A program made the position numbers and the translations under genes. From Otis tarda (taxonomy: Eukaryota; Chordata; Aves; Otidiformes; Otididae), in the NCBI GenBank assembly GCA_026413225.1, contig CM048557.1:65834987-65898986 (forward strand): a DNA stretch of 64,000 nucleotides. The letters are read 5' to 3'. Below, one piece after another: positions 13,116-24,900 of this stretch (positions are counted from its first letter, which is position 1; the number at the start of each line of letters is the position of its first letter). Under the pieces are notes generated by a model, which did no database searches, had not been told where the DNA came from, and saw only the letters and a list, made by a program, of their open reading frames with translations.

Positions 13116-16100
13116 TAATAGTCATCTTGGTTAAGCTAATGAGCCAAAACTAATGGTCTCTTCTTGTTTAGAGAGGCCCCCGTTCAGTGGAGCACCTACG
13201 CATGTGTGCAGCTCTCGCCGTGGTTTCCAAGGGATGCTTTGCATCTGCTGGAGTGTTTGTTGATGAGTAGGATGCTTACAGATCCTTACACTCTGGGAGG
13301 GAGAAGAAGCGTTTTTCTGAATGTCAAAATCAATGAGATGATCAGTTAGGATCATCCCACATTATAATTCCTGTCCAGAAGGGAGAAAACTACTTTCCAG
13401 AGGGAAAAAAAAAAAAGACAATGAGAAACTGAGTGTCATGAGGAGTTCCTTGCTGTCTTTAAGTTCTTAGTGCAAAAAAAAAAAACAAAATCTCTCCCTG
13501 TACTTGCAGGTGAAGTACAGCAGAGGGGCGATCAGGACTCACACCCTAGGTACAGATCACAGCTGGGACAGAGGTGGTGGTACAAATACAGTGAAATTAA
13601 TTACATTTCAATTATAAATCAAAACTAATTAAATCCAGCCTGCCCACAAAGAGGATTTTTGGCTGTCCCAGGAAGATGGCTGGATCCTGCAAGAAGGCTA
13701 GTCCTTGGAAGGGTTGGGCTTTCTGTGGCAGAAGGGACATAATTCCTTTTTTTTCCTCTCTCCTTCTCCTGAATGCAGAGTCTCATTCTCTTTCTAACCC
13801 AGCAGAGCACAATCTTTTTCTGTCTTTTTCTTCCCCTAAATTACTTTTCTGCTGTTTTAACAAGCCAAACCAGCTTTCCAAGGGATCAGATCCATTAAAA
13901 GAGCCATAGCTCCAGCAGATACACCACTGAGACGGGAAGCCAGGAGCCAGCTGCAGCTCGATACCGGCACCAGTGTTCCTAAATAACAGCCCCTCTCTTG
14001 TTTTCTAGGCCGCATCACTTGAAAGGATGCTGAAAAGGTGCCCAAAGGAGTTTTCAGAAATCTCTCCTCTTCTGTAGATGAAGAAATCCAGAAGGTGTTC
14101 AATGGGAAAGCTGACCATGGAAGTGGCAAGACGGGTGTCATTTGCAAAGCACTTATCTCCCCTCTCCACGAGAGGATTTGGGGGATTTTGGTAGCTTCCT
14201 TCCCAAATTGGAAACCAATTTTCCGAGGCAAAGACAGGCTGCCTTAGGCAGGGAGGTGTTAGACTAACAACAAAAGGGAAAGGTGCAAAGAGGGAACAAA
14301 TGGAAACTCATTTAGCACATAACGAAGGTGCTGAGAAGAAAATTAATCAAAGCACAGAAGGAAGTGGAAAGAACTGCTTTCATCACCTATCCACCAAGGG
14401 TAGGGCTGGGCTAATAAACAGGAATCAGTGTTGTACAGGCAAAAATTTGGCCTAGCTGGAAAGATGGAAAGCTGGTGGGAAGCTGATTGGAGTGTTAAAA
14501 TCATGGCTTTTAGGAAGGCTGAAGTGGGGACAAGATGGAGAACTGTTAGAAATAGGATCACGAGCATCCAGGTCGTTGGACTCAGTAGTAAATTAATCTG
14601 AAAATTGATGGCTCAATCATCTAAAATAGAAAGCACAAAATAGACCAACCAGTATCTGCAGAGCGCAAAATCAAACCTGTGAACCATCTGAATGTCTCCC
14701 TGAGCAGCTGCCAAAGGCAAGGAGGGGAAAAGGGCCAGATTGTCACAGGGAAACTTCAAATGGAGCGAATTCTGCAGGAAAGCTGCCTCCAGCTCTGAAA
14801 GATTTGTATTGTATTTGTAAAGATGACGGTGATTATTTCCTATCTCAAAAGAACTCACACATCCAACAGGGGAGAACTGTATATTAGACCTTTTTTCTTG
14901 GCAGAAACAGAGGATTTGATCACAGGACTGAAAACGCACAGTAGCTTGGGTAGGGAGTGATTGCCACTTGAAAACATTTGCTATGTGCAGGCAGAATAAA
15001 ATCAAACGCGGTAAGATAGTGCCTTGTCGCTCTCCCAGGCTGCTGCTACAAACATGAAAACAATCACAAGCCAAATCAGTTCAGAGAAAGAGTTTAAACA
15101 GAAAAAAAAACCAACCCAAGAATGATAATTGGAGAAGATTGAAGAACTTTTCTGTGTACTGACCAAAAGCCACAATCCAACAACTGACAGGCAATTACCA
15201 TGGTTAAAACAACAACTCCTTCTTCACCAAGGGGAGAATACAAATATCCTTTATGAAACAAATGGGGAAAAGGGAAGCTGACAGCAGTGAGTACAAATCG
15301 GAAGGTAGGATCCACAGATCATCCGTACGGGAAGCAAAAGGGCACGAGAGGCAGGAGGCAGCCAGGAGAATTAGGGCAATTGCAGCTTTTTTTTTTTATT
15401 AAGTACAGGGAAACATCTTGTTTTCCATGCAGGGGGCAATAACCCTGCAGAAAAGGCAGCAACGTAAAAGCAACATTTTTAGTGTGTGTCCCTTGAAAAT
15501 AGCCAGATGGTAAGGTTACGTCATACGGGGCTGACAGCGTGCTTTTCACTCCGGGGTAACTAAGGTGACTGCTAGACAGAGGCTAGGTATCTTCAGATCA
15601 AGGGGTCTGTACAACCCGCAGCGAGGCAGAACTGTCTGTGCTGGGCTTTTGCCTTCAAATTTCCCATTGCTGCTCTGTTGACACAAGCAACACCGGGAGT
15701 TTCCACGCAAAGGCATGGCCAAAAATGATGTGAGGTAAGAATGGGTAATGCCACATCTAACGCGCTGGGAGTAGCCTTACGGTAAAACTCTCCCATATCT
15801 CCACCGGTAGAGACGAGCTGTTGGCAAACAGATCTTTCCTGTCCTCATAAAGAGCAGCGGAGTTTGCCTCCTGGATCCCGGAGATTAAATCTCCTGAGGA
15901 GCCCGTGCTGTTGTTGCTGGACGCTGCCCTCCAAGCAGCAAGAAAGACCAGGGCCTTGGGTGGGACAGGATCACGCTGACACTCCCCTCCAGCTCCTGGG
16001 CTTGGGCCTCGCTGTGGGATGAAGTGTTTGCCTTTCCAGCTGGACACTCCCAAACCCATTTCATCTGGGTTTGTTAACAGAGATTGTTTATTGCAAAGCT

Positions 16101-17239
16101 GGTTTAGAAACTCCATCTAGATAATCCTCAGCCTCTTCCCTGCTACTTAGCAGTGCTGCGGCCCTCCAGGGAGCTCCCGAAACATCCTCAGAATTGCCGG
16201 AAAGGCCGAGTTAGTCACTGAAGCCTTTTACTGATGGAGACAGATCCAGAGGAAGGGTGAGCCCAGGACATCTCGATGAGCACATGGCCAGGCTCGCTTC
16301 CAGGACAAGGCACCGTTCTGGTCTCCACCTCCCTGACTGAGCCCATGCTGACCACCTTACCATCACAGGTAGCCAGATCCTCTTTTCAAGGTGAGGGGAC
16401 TGATGCTTCATGGCACTGCTGTGTGATGGTGGCCACCCTGCCATTCACCCACAAATAGGCCCCACTGACCCAACGGGACCCACAAAGCTGTGCCCATTTC
16501 CATGGCAGCTGCACAGAAATCGGCCCGTGTAGATGCATCCCATGGGCCACTGTTGGCTCAACAGTCAATAACTGAGCCACCCCACTCAGTTGGCACCTTC
16601 AGCTTCCAGTGTCTTAAGAAAGAAATAAGTCTACGGAGAGTAGCACAGATCTGCTGCATTTGTGCAAACCTGGCAAGACAAGTCTCTAAACTATGTCCAT
16701 ACACACCCACCTCCATTTTCCCAGAAAATGCCTGTTACGTCACTACAAACCAAGCTCCCTCCGTTATTAACTATTAATGAAAGCATTCTCCCGTGAGGTG
16801 GGAAGGAACAGGAAAGCCGATGAGCCCAACCCAGCTTACCAGAGCCAGAGATGCGGGGCGTGCAGTGCCAAGCAGCGATTGATGCAACATGAGCAGTCCT
16901 GAGCCAGTAAACAGAAGAGACCTGGCCGGGTGAAAAAGGAGTCTAAATCCCATCAGTTTATTTAGGACCTGGCCAAAAACTTCAGGACAAAAAGCAAAGA
17001 GCAAAGCTACATGCCTTGTGTCCACCATGAACTCCACCACGCTCCTGGGTACGGTGTATCGGTTCTTACTAATTGGGACTGTTACTTAGGAAGGGAACAA
17101 GTCAATGCAATAACATACTCCAGATTCATTACTGTCAGCTCACTCAGAATTCTGTGTATTAATGACCAGATGATATCTGTTTATATAATACAAATTACCA
17201 CAGAGCGACGGCAGGCATTGGAACCCTCCTTGTCTGTTT

Positions 17240-17540
17240 GACGCACATAAATAATGGAGGAGCTCACGCTGCATTTGGTACACATGACTAACCTTTTATC
17301 CCCGGCACCCCGGTGCAGGCTGGAGAAATGACTCGGGTTTCAAATTCCTCGCTCCAGCTGTCATTAGCCTCGCAAAGCGTTAGCGAATCGGCGGCTAATT
17401 GATGTCCTTGTTGGACATTATTTTATTAGTCAGGCCTGGTGAGCATCAAGTGGAATTTTAATGCTCTTCTATCCTTGGGTCCGTGTGGCTGTAAGTGTTA
17501 AAGCTTGTAAATAATTAACTAGACTCTAAGAGCAATTTTA
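17240..17540. promoter_or_regulatory. Candidate conserved non-coding element
   Basis: A 300-base stretch with several homeodomain-type cores: GTCATTAGCC, GGCTAATTGATG, TTATTTTATTAGTC, AATTTTAATG and AATAATTAAC. It also contains a partly self-matching TTAGCG/GCAAAGCG section. It has no long open frame on either strand and no repeat similarity that I recognise. This texture resembles ultraconserved enhancers in bird gene deserts. The call rests on motif density only; a cross-species alignment would decide it. Confidence 0.3.
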
Positions 17541-18654
17541 GGAAGAGGAAAATAAGTCAACCTGTGGGTTCAGGCTGGCCCTGGTGTTGTGACCAATGTA
17601 GGCTCCTGGCAGAGATGAGCTGAGCTCCGCACGGGGTGGAAGGAACAGCCTAGACCTTGGTCCCCCAGCGATGGTGGTTCGTAGGGTGGTTTATCGACCA
17701 GGTCTGGGGTTCACATCGTCCTTGGGTGTGGAGGGGACCACTGCCACGGGGAAAAGGGAGAAGCAGGAGTTTGCAAATAGCCTTGAGAGAAGGTTCAAAT
17801 GAAGGCTCAAGGACTAAAGCTGTGCCACGCTGCCTGGTGCTCATTGCTGCGCCAAAAATACATCGTCGCATTAAGCTGTCCCAAACATGTGGTGAGGAAT
17901 AAAGGATTTTTCACAACCCGCTGTGAGCTTCTGGCTTGTCTGAAAACCCACGTGCCGGGTCACGGAGAGGTTGGGGCTTAATGGCTGTGTCGCTCTTTGG
18001 TCGGGGCGCTGAGCAGCAACCCCGTGCTGGTCCTGAGTGCCTTTCGGCAGCAAGACTGCAGCTGGGGGACCCAGGGCAAAGTCAAACCGCTCTGTGAGTG
18101 TGGAGAGTCGGGGGGAATATTTCTCTTTGCCAGTGTGCGTGCAGATCATGGTACTTTGAAAATACTAGCCTTTCTGCTTCTACTTTTTGCTTTAAAATTG
18201 GCTAAATAACCTGAAAATGAGCGTAGAGTTATAAATCAAGGACAAAACACATTTTTGCTGGGGTTGAGAAATTTTGGGAATGTTTTCCTTTTTAAAATTT
18301 CATAATTTTTTTTTTCCTTTTTATTTTTTAACAGCACTGGGAAGTCCACCATAAACCCAGTCCTCCCAAGCTCACAGCCATGGGTGTCCCCAGTACCAGC
18401 CCCTGCTCATCTCCTGGGACTTCTCCGCTTCCTTTCCTCCCTCTACCCAGCTCTCTGTAGCCTCTCTGGGACAGGAATCATCTCTTCCTACATGAGTATT
18501 CTGCATTTGTTCTGAAACAGAGCCTCTGAGGCGATAGCGCAATGCAAAAAAAAAAAAAATAATTTAAAATAAAGCCTTCATCAATCTCATAAGATCCTTA
18601 CTCCAGCCCTGCTTTTGTGCTGCATGGGCTTTCCAGGAGCGGAGTAAAAATGAA

Positions 18655-18885
18655 GAGAGAACTTGGGCACACCAGGCTATTCATACATTAGGCAATAATT
18701 ATAATGTATATTAACTGCCTTGGTGTTGAAAGAGTCCCAGCATGAGATTGCTTCTCTAATAGGAGACAGAAGTGATAAAAGACAGTAATAGATTGCCTTT
18801 CAGATGTGGAATTAAAAGCACCAACTCATTAGATTATTTTTTTCTTTTTTCACAGCCTCTAATCGCAAGTAGTTTCTTTTCAAGT
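18655..18885. promoter_or_regulatory. Candidate conserved non-coding element
   Basis: An AT-rich stretch with AGGCAATAATTATAATG, TATTAACTGCC, GATTAAAAGC-like text and CTCATTAGATTATT. It lacks open frames and recognisable repeats. As with the block near 17.3 kb, the reason for flagging it is the density of TAAT/ATTA cores in non-repetitive DNA. It could equally be ordinary AT-rich spacer. Confidence 0.22.
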
Positions 18886-19096
18886 CAGATTTCCATTTCC
18901 AAGGCTAAGCTCGGTAACACAAACAGAAATTAAAGACGAGGAGTTCTATTCTGACCTTTCCGGCATCGCAGGAACGGGGAGGAACTGCCTTCAGCTCTGC
19001 AGTGCTGCCCAGCCGGAGCGGGGGCCCAGGAGCCAGCCCACCTAGGCAGCCTTCTGAAGAGACTATCATCAAAAGATCAGGATTTGGCAGCTTCTT

Positions 19097-19127
<31 letters not shown>

Positions 19128-21229
19128 GAAATGCTAGCTGCAGTCACTAAATTTCCTTTTTTAAGAGATAGCCTAGAAGATAAAGCTTTTGAATTAGAGG
19201 AATCAAACAAAAAAAATGAAGTTACTTCAAAGCAGTGGCAGAGATTCTTAAAAACTGACATTTCCACTTACCGATCCAGTTTGTCTATAGCAAGGAATGC
19301 TTTCCAGACAATTTTGGCTGCTGGTTTTAAAAGAAAAGTATAGAAAGCAGGAGAAGTAAAAGCTGGATTTTAGCTGAGCTAAGAAGCACAGTAAATAACA
19401 TTCATTAGGTTCTCCTGGACAGTTTTAATGACTCAGAGTTTTAAATCGTTCATTCAACATCTGTATGGCCAAAATATAGTATGGCTTCAAGCTCAGATCC
19501 TTTGGCAGGAGCTGCATAATCCATAAAACATTTGAAGGGGGGAGTCAGGGGGAGAGGAAAGGAGGTATAAAATCAGGCTGGGAATGGTGTTACTGGTCAA
19601 ATTTTATCTAAATCAGATGCAAAGTCCAGTTTTATCTGACAGCACAAAAGTTGGTTTTGTTTTTTTTTTTCACCATGCTGCCCACCTGTCCTGGATGGGA
19701 AATAAGCTCTCCAGCAGATGAGGGTTTTCACAAGATTCATGCACAAAGCCAGGCCTAGGGTTTAGGGCTAGTTTAAGTCTCCCAAAGTGGCACGGTCCAT
19801 GTCCCTTGGGAGTAACCCCGCTGTGTCCTCCCAAGCGGGATGCCAATGCTGCTAGTCCTGGTGAGAGGGAGGAATTGAAGGAGAAGCCCCGTGGCTTGGT
19901 GACGGCTCTCCTTGAGGAGCGCGGGGATGCAGAGAGCACCCGGGAGCTTTTCTGGAGGCCAGGGGCTGGTTTTGGGGACACCACTGTGGGGTACAGTCAC
20001 AGCCACCTCCTGGGACATCCATACCCTTGCCCAGCTCCACTGGGTTGAGGCTGGTTATGGTGGTTTATCCCACCCGTACCATGCTCTGATGCCAGTTAAA
20101 GGGAGTTTTGCAGGCTGGTTTAGTGCCTGAACGGGCAGAAACGTGATTGTAATTTTGGTATGAAAGCACTTGGGGTAAGAGTGGTCAGGGCCCAAGTCTC
20201 ACCTCCAGTGGTGTAAATCAGGAGTGCATTCGGTGCTGTCTGCAGGGGTGCGGGAGCAGAGCAACGCTGTGATGTCCAGAGGTGATGAGAAGCAGGGAAG
20301 ACGCTTTTCTGTACACGGGTTTGATGAACATGGTGTTGTGGTTAAGAGACGTCTAGGAGAGCCCTGCGAGGGGAAGGACGAGAACATGCAGGATTTCCCG
20401 TTTATCAGCTGTAGCCACCTCCTCCATCTCCGCTGTCAGACAAGAAAGGGTTTGCAGGAAGGAGCTGTGGTCTGGGCAGGAAAGGGATTTCGTCCCTGTC
20501 ACCCCACACTGCGGCACATCAGGCCCCGCTGACGGTTCGCCTGGATCAGACACGCTTTCCCCGGATCAGGCTTACGGCCATGTGCGTTTAATTGCAGCGG
20601 CATCGCAGCCACGCGGATTACCCAACACGCTCACCAGCTGGATAGCGAACCCATAGTCAAAACCAAAAGCCCACAAACACAGAGCTTCTCACCGCACTCC
20701 AGCTTGGCTCCGCTCCCCAACTCGGTTCGTTCCTCCAGAGACAAAAGGCTCACGCCCTGTGGCTGTTCACTTCATAGAAATAGGATCAAGACCTAAAAGT
20801 AGCCATTGACCCCCTTCCAAAAACTCCCCGTGGATTAATTTTTGTTGCTAAACGCTCTTTGCCTTCTCCCCCTTCCTCCCAGCATCCTGTTGCATGGAGA
20901 GCTCTAGCACAAAAAAAATGCACAGCTGGAAATGAAGCATCCCCCCAGGAAAACAAGGAAACCATCCCAGTAGTGAGCCCTTCCCTCTACTGCCCCGTGT
21001 GCTAAATCCATTGGAGATGAGCGGCGCAGACCGAGAAACCCCAGGATTTCCCACCCTCTCGCTCTTTTATGACTACGCGTCCCCGCCGCAAGCAGGCAAT
21101 AAAATCCTGCAGCCGCATCAAGAAAATGAGATCAATTCCACGGCTACACATCCGCGTTTAAACCTGATGGAAAAACTCCTCGTCCTAAGGAACCTGGGGA
21201 ACAGCTTTGCGTAGGGAGAGCACGGAAGG

Positions 21230-21500
21230 AGGCAGAATCGAATTAAAGATTCATTCAAATTAAAAGGTTCCATTTTAAAAGAGGCAGGGCCAAGCGAGAA
21301 GGAGCTGGGGAACGTATTTCTTAATGAGCTCGGTGGCAAGAGCATCGTTAATAATAGATCTGGTGGGGGAACCACGTAACCCGGCAGCGCGCGAGGCATT
21401 TCCCTCTGCACCGCAATGAAACGAACGGCATCTGTCCCCCGCGCGCAGGTGGTCGTTAATGCTCCGTCTGAGCCCGAGATTAAATTTCGGTGGCCAGAAC
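21230..21500. promoter_or_regulatory. Candidate regulatory island (mixed GC and TAAT cores)
   Basis: This piece has unusual texture: AATTAAAGATTCATTCAAAT and TCGTTAATAATAG alternate with CpG-containing sections (GGCAGCGCGCGAGG, CCCCGCGCGCAGG) and a GGTCGTTAATGCTCC core. CpG retention in an otherwise CpG-poor desert, next to homeobox-type cores, suggests hypomethylated regulatory DNA. No gene feature overlaps it. This is inference from texture only. Confidence 0.22.
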
Positions 21501-21583
21501 AAAAATGCGGCGTCGGTCTCATGCACAGGCCCGGTGATGCTGAGCCAATAGCACGAGGGAGAAAGTGCCCTAGAAAACGGGAA

Positions 21584-21638
21584 GATAATGAATAGTTATG
21601 AAAGAAAATGAATAGTTACGAAATAAAATGAATAATTC
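21584..21638. repeat. Short tandem repeat, about 20-base unit, 2.7 copies
   Basis: Three successive near-copies of an approximately 20-base unit with core AATGAATAGTTA are seen. The first two copies differ at only a few positions and the third diverges at its end (AATGAATAATTC). No function is suggested. Confidence 0.7.
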
Positions 21639-23511
21639 TATGGTAGGATGAGGGCCCTGGTAACCTGGCTGTGCCCCTGCCTGGTCCTGATTTGAAAACA
21701 GACTCAGCAGGGGAAATGCTGCCTTCTTCAAAGTACAGATGAGGATTTAAAAAAACGGAAGGTTTTTCCCCAGCCATTGGCATTACCCGCTGGGGCAACC
21801 TCAAGGCAGCCACTTACAACATGGACGGGACCTCTCCTTATAAACAGATCGGGGTGCATAAGGTGCTTGTTGTGATGAACCCTCAGAGCGTTAAAAACAC
21901 GTGTGTATCACTTAGACACATCCTCTCCCCACAATTTCATTTCAAAACGGGATTTCGCTAACATTTTCCTAGGTGGCAGAGCGGAAAACAAAAGGTAGTT
22001 TACGACTATTATCCCCTTTTTTTTTTAAGCGGAAATGCTTCCATTGCAAGGAAAAAGCAAGTTTTGAATAAAAAATTTAGTTTAAGCCCGTGGTGAGGGA
22101 GCTCTGAGCTGACAGCCTGGGCTAGGGGGGCGGTACTTCTCCCTGCGCCATTTTGGGAGCGAGCTCCCCAGCAGCCCTGCAGCCCCTTCACCCACTGCAA
22201 GCTCTCGCCCTCATCAGTGCCCCTCCTTGTCTGGCTGCCGAGAGCAGGCAATGCTGTGTCACGCAGAAAGGCAAGGCAGGGCAGTAGCCCCCAAGAAAAA
22301 AAAAAATACAAAAAAAAAAAAATCAAACCGCTTGTTTCTAACCCATGCAGGATGCGGTTTTGAAGAGCTTCAGCGCATTTCTCCATGGCCTCAAGCCTGC
22401 CCAGAGGATGCTTCCCAGCACCCAGCATCTCTGCTGGGGCCCTTTGCCAAAGGCAAAAAAAAAAAAAAAAGGGGCGAGGGGGTTAGAGGTGCTCACAGCT
22501 TTGTTATGGTTACTGCAGGCAACTTCGGCTTCATCATTGCAGCTTCAGTTCTGCAGCTCTTCAGGCTTTCTTCAATCAGTTGCATCAAAACTTGCGGTTC
22601 GTATTGCACCCTGAAACAGCGAGGTGCAGCCCGGCCGATTGCCGTCTCGCTTTCCGGGTGTGTAGGAGGGAGCAGCGAGAGGAGACAGGCGCTCTCTGTG
22701 AGCAGGAGGTGAGATTTATGTGAACAGTTGTGGGAGGGAGGAGAGAGAGGGCTTTGGGGCTCAAGAAAATCTGCAACTGTTTTTTTTTTCCACAGCCGGC
22801 TTCCTTGCCGGTGGTGCTGCTTCGCGGGCAGCTGGGTGCCAGCAGCTCCATCAAACTCATCAGTCTCCTGCCACAGCCACGCAGAGGCTTTGCGGGAGGT
22901 TCCCGGGCACTGGAAAAACGCAACAGGCTGCGGGAAAGCAAGGTGGCAGCAAGAATGGGCAAGAGCTTGGCCAGGCAGACAGGCAGGTGGGGAAATGGGA
23001 GAAAAACGAAGAGAAGAACAACTTGTGCCCCCACATCTCCAGCTGCAGATCAGTTCTTTTTTTTTTTTCCTCTTAATTTTCTTAGCTGACTTCAATATCC
23101 CTCTCTTTTCTCAGCAGTCTGACTCATTTTTGCCCCCCAGGAGAGGGATGGACTGCCATTTCGGCAGCTGCCTGCAGGCAGACTGATTGCAATATATAAC
23201 ACGTATTTATGTAAGAATTTATACGTGTATCTAGATATAGGTGGTGCCCTGAGACTCCCTAAGATGTGGGTATCCAAGGGCATGGTCCCACATCACCCCC
23301 CCCACACCTCAAACGTCTCCCTTCCTTGCCTCAAATTGGAAGGCATTTCAAAGTCAGGTTTAAGGTCTTAAATTGCCCCTTGGAAGGTTTCCCCACTTGC
23401 TGGAAGCGGGATCTCCACTGTGACACCGCAGCCTCAGTATTCGCAAGCCTCGCTCACCCTGACAGAGGATTTCGGTACAAGCGTTTTAGTGCAAACAACG
23501 TGGCAACTCTC

Positions 23512-24047
23512 TCTCTCACGAGACCCCCCCCCCCGCAGCACTGTGTCCAGCTCCGGAGCCCCCAGCATAAGAAGGACATGAAGCTGTTGGAGAGGGTCCA
23601 GAGGAGGCCACAAAGATGATCAGAGGGGCTGGAGCACCTCTGTTGTGAGGATAGGCTGAGAGTTGGGGCTGTTCAGCCTGGAGAGGAGGAGGCTCTGGGG
23701 AGACCTTAGAGTGGCCTTCCAGTGCCTAAAGGGGGCTACAGGAAAGATGGGGAAAAACTCTTCAGTAGGGGCTTTTGTAATAAAACAAGGGGTAATGGTA
23801 TCAAAATAGAGGAAGGTAGATTTAGATTGGATATTAGGAAAAAATTTTTTACACTGAGGGTGGTGGAACATGGGAAAAGGTTGCCCAGAGAGGTGGTGGA
23901 TGCCCCATCCCTGGAAACATTCCAGGCCAGGTTGGGCTGGGCTCTGAGCAACCTGATCTGGTTGGAGATGTCCCTGCTCCTTGCAGGGGGTTGGACTGGA
24001 TGGGCTTTAAAAGTCCCTTCCAACCCAAACCATTCTGTGATTCTATG
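23512..24047 (+). mobile_element. CR1 LINE, 3' end (about 0.54 kb)
   Basis: A plus-oriented CR1 fragment, longer than the one at the start of the window. It begins near 'ctctctcacgagacc', followed by a C-run. It then runs through 'gtccagctccggagccccca', 'ggagagggtccagaggaggc', 'ggggctggagcacctctgtt', 'ggttgcccagagaggtggtg' and 'cccttccaacccaaacc'. It ends with two octamers, ATTCTGTG and ATTCTATG. Frames in it are broken remnants of the ORF2 C-terminus and 3' UTR, not genes. It is a 5'-truncated dead copy. Confidence 0.95.
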
Positions 24048-24820
24048 AGCCACTTCGTGTCATCAAAAATATGACTGTACTTAGTCCCTGTATCTAGCAC
24101 AGCATCAAGGAGCAACTTTCCCCACTGACACTTCACTTTCCCAGCACAACCATCCACTGATTTCTTGAACTAAAGGGGATTTTTCTACTTCCTTAAGACT
24201 TTTTTTGTCCTCAGCAAAGCACTGCTCAGGGCTCTCCACTGGGGAATAGCCAGTTCCCATGAGCTGGGATAGTTCATTCCCATGTGCCGAAATTGCTGCT
24301 CTCCAAAACATTTTAAAAAGTTTTGGCTGGTGTACGGCAAATGCCCTCAACCCTCACTTGGGGTAGGTCCCTTGGAAAGCAATTTCTGACAAGTTTTGGT
24401 TTTTAATTAGAATGTGGCTGCATAAAAAGTTATAAAGAGGTTGCTGTTAAACTATACTTTTTATAGCTGCACCATGGGGAAAAAGTCCTTGCTTTAAAGC
24501 ACGGGGAAGAATCAAGTGAGTAAGAAATGGGAGAGCTTCCCTGGTGCTCTCCTGATGAACTCAGAGCAGCTGGGCCTGGGGGAAATGCCAAAACAGGCAG
24601 CTCAGCTCTATCGCTCTTGCCTTCACCCACCCTAAAACATCACTGTGCCGCTGCCACGGCACACAGCCCCCACCTTCCCCTCCTGCAAAGGATCTGCTGC
24701 ACGTTGACTTCCACTCAAAGATGGTTTCAAAAGGTTTGATTTAGCAACAGGCGCAGGCACGCGATCAATCATGCCGTCACCTCTGGTTGTGTACCCAACG
24801 GTTTCTCTTTCTCTTTCCAG

Positions 24821-24900
24821 CCCACATCTGCCAAGAGCAAATTGAAGAGTTACGAAGAAAACTAATGGAAATTGTTTATTCCCATTCTGCAAAGAATCTG
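24821..24900 (+). CDS. Candidate isolated exon, coiled-coil-like (uncertain)
   Basis: A plus-strand segment preceded by a strong pyrimidine tract and acceptor (TTTCTCTTTCTCTTTCCAG) and followed by a GTGGGG donor. Only one frame is open through it: phase 1 in, phase 0 out, 26 codons. The predicted peptide includes QEQIEELRRKLMEI, which has the heptad pattern of an amphipathic helix or leucine zipper. The other two frames contain stops. No partner exon was found on either side on the plus strand, so it may be one exon of a gene with large introns, a non-coding RNA exon, or chance. Confidence 0.3.

Larger units (their letters stand above)
8251..23511. other. Gene-poor interval with possible regulatory islands
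   Basis: Fifteen kilobases with no exon I can support with confidence. Long open frames, such as the 168-codon plus frame at 11,448-11,954 and the 200-codon minus frame at 22,493-23,095, are unspliced, lack recognisable domains and lie in GC-richer DNA where long chance frames are expected. A 29-base plus segment at 14,010-14,038 sits after a good pyrimidine tract ending in TTTTCTAG and before GTGCCC. It is the only spliced-exon-like piece noticed and it stands alone. Several AT-rich blocks with homeodomain-type cores are listed separately. Short A and T homopolymers are scattered through the interval. Confidence 0.55.

Noticed and set aside
14010..14038. 29-base plus-strand segment after TCTTGTTTTCTAG (AASLERMLK)
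   Set aside because: Splice-like borders, but isolated, very short, weak GTGCCC donor and no partner exons nearby.
22493..23095. 200-codon open frame on the minus strand
   Set aside because: It lies in GC-rich sequence with poly-A/T runs at both ends, overlaps other long frames on the opposite strand, has low-complexity Lys and Ser runs and no domain. A frame of this length is expected by chance in 64 kb of such DNA.
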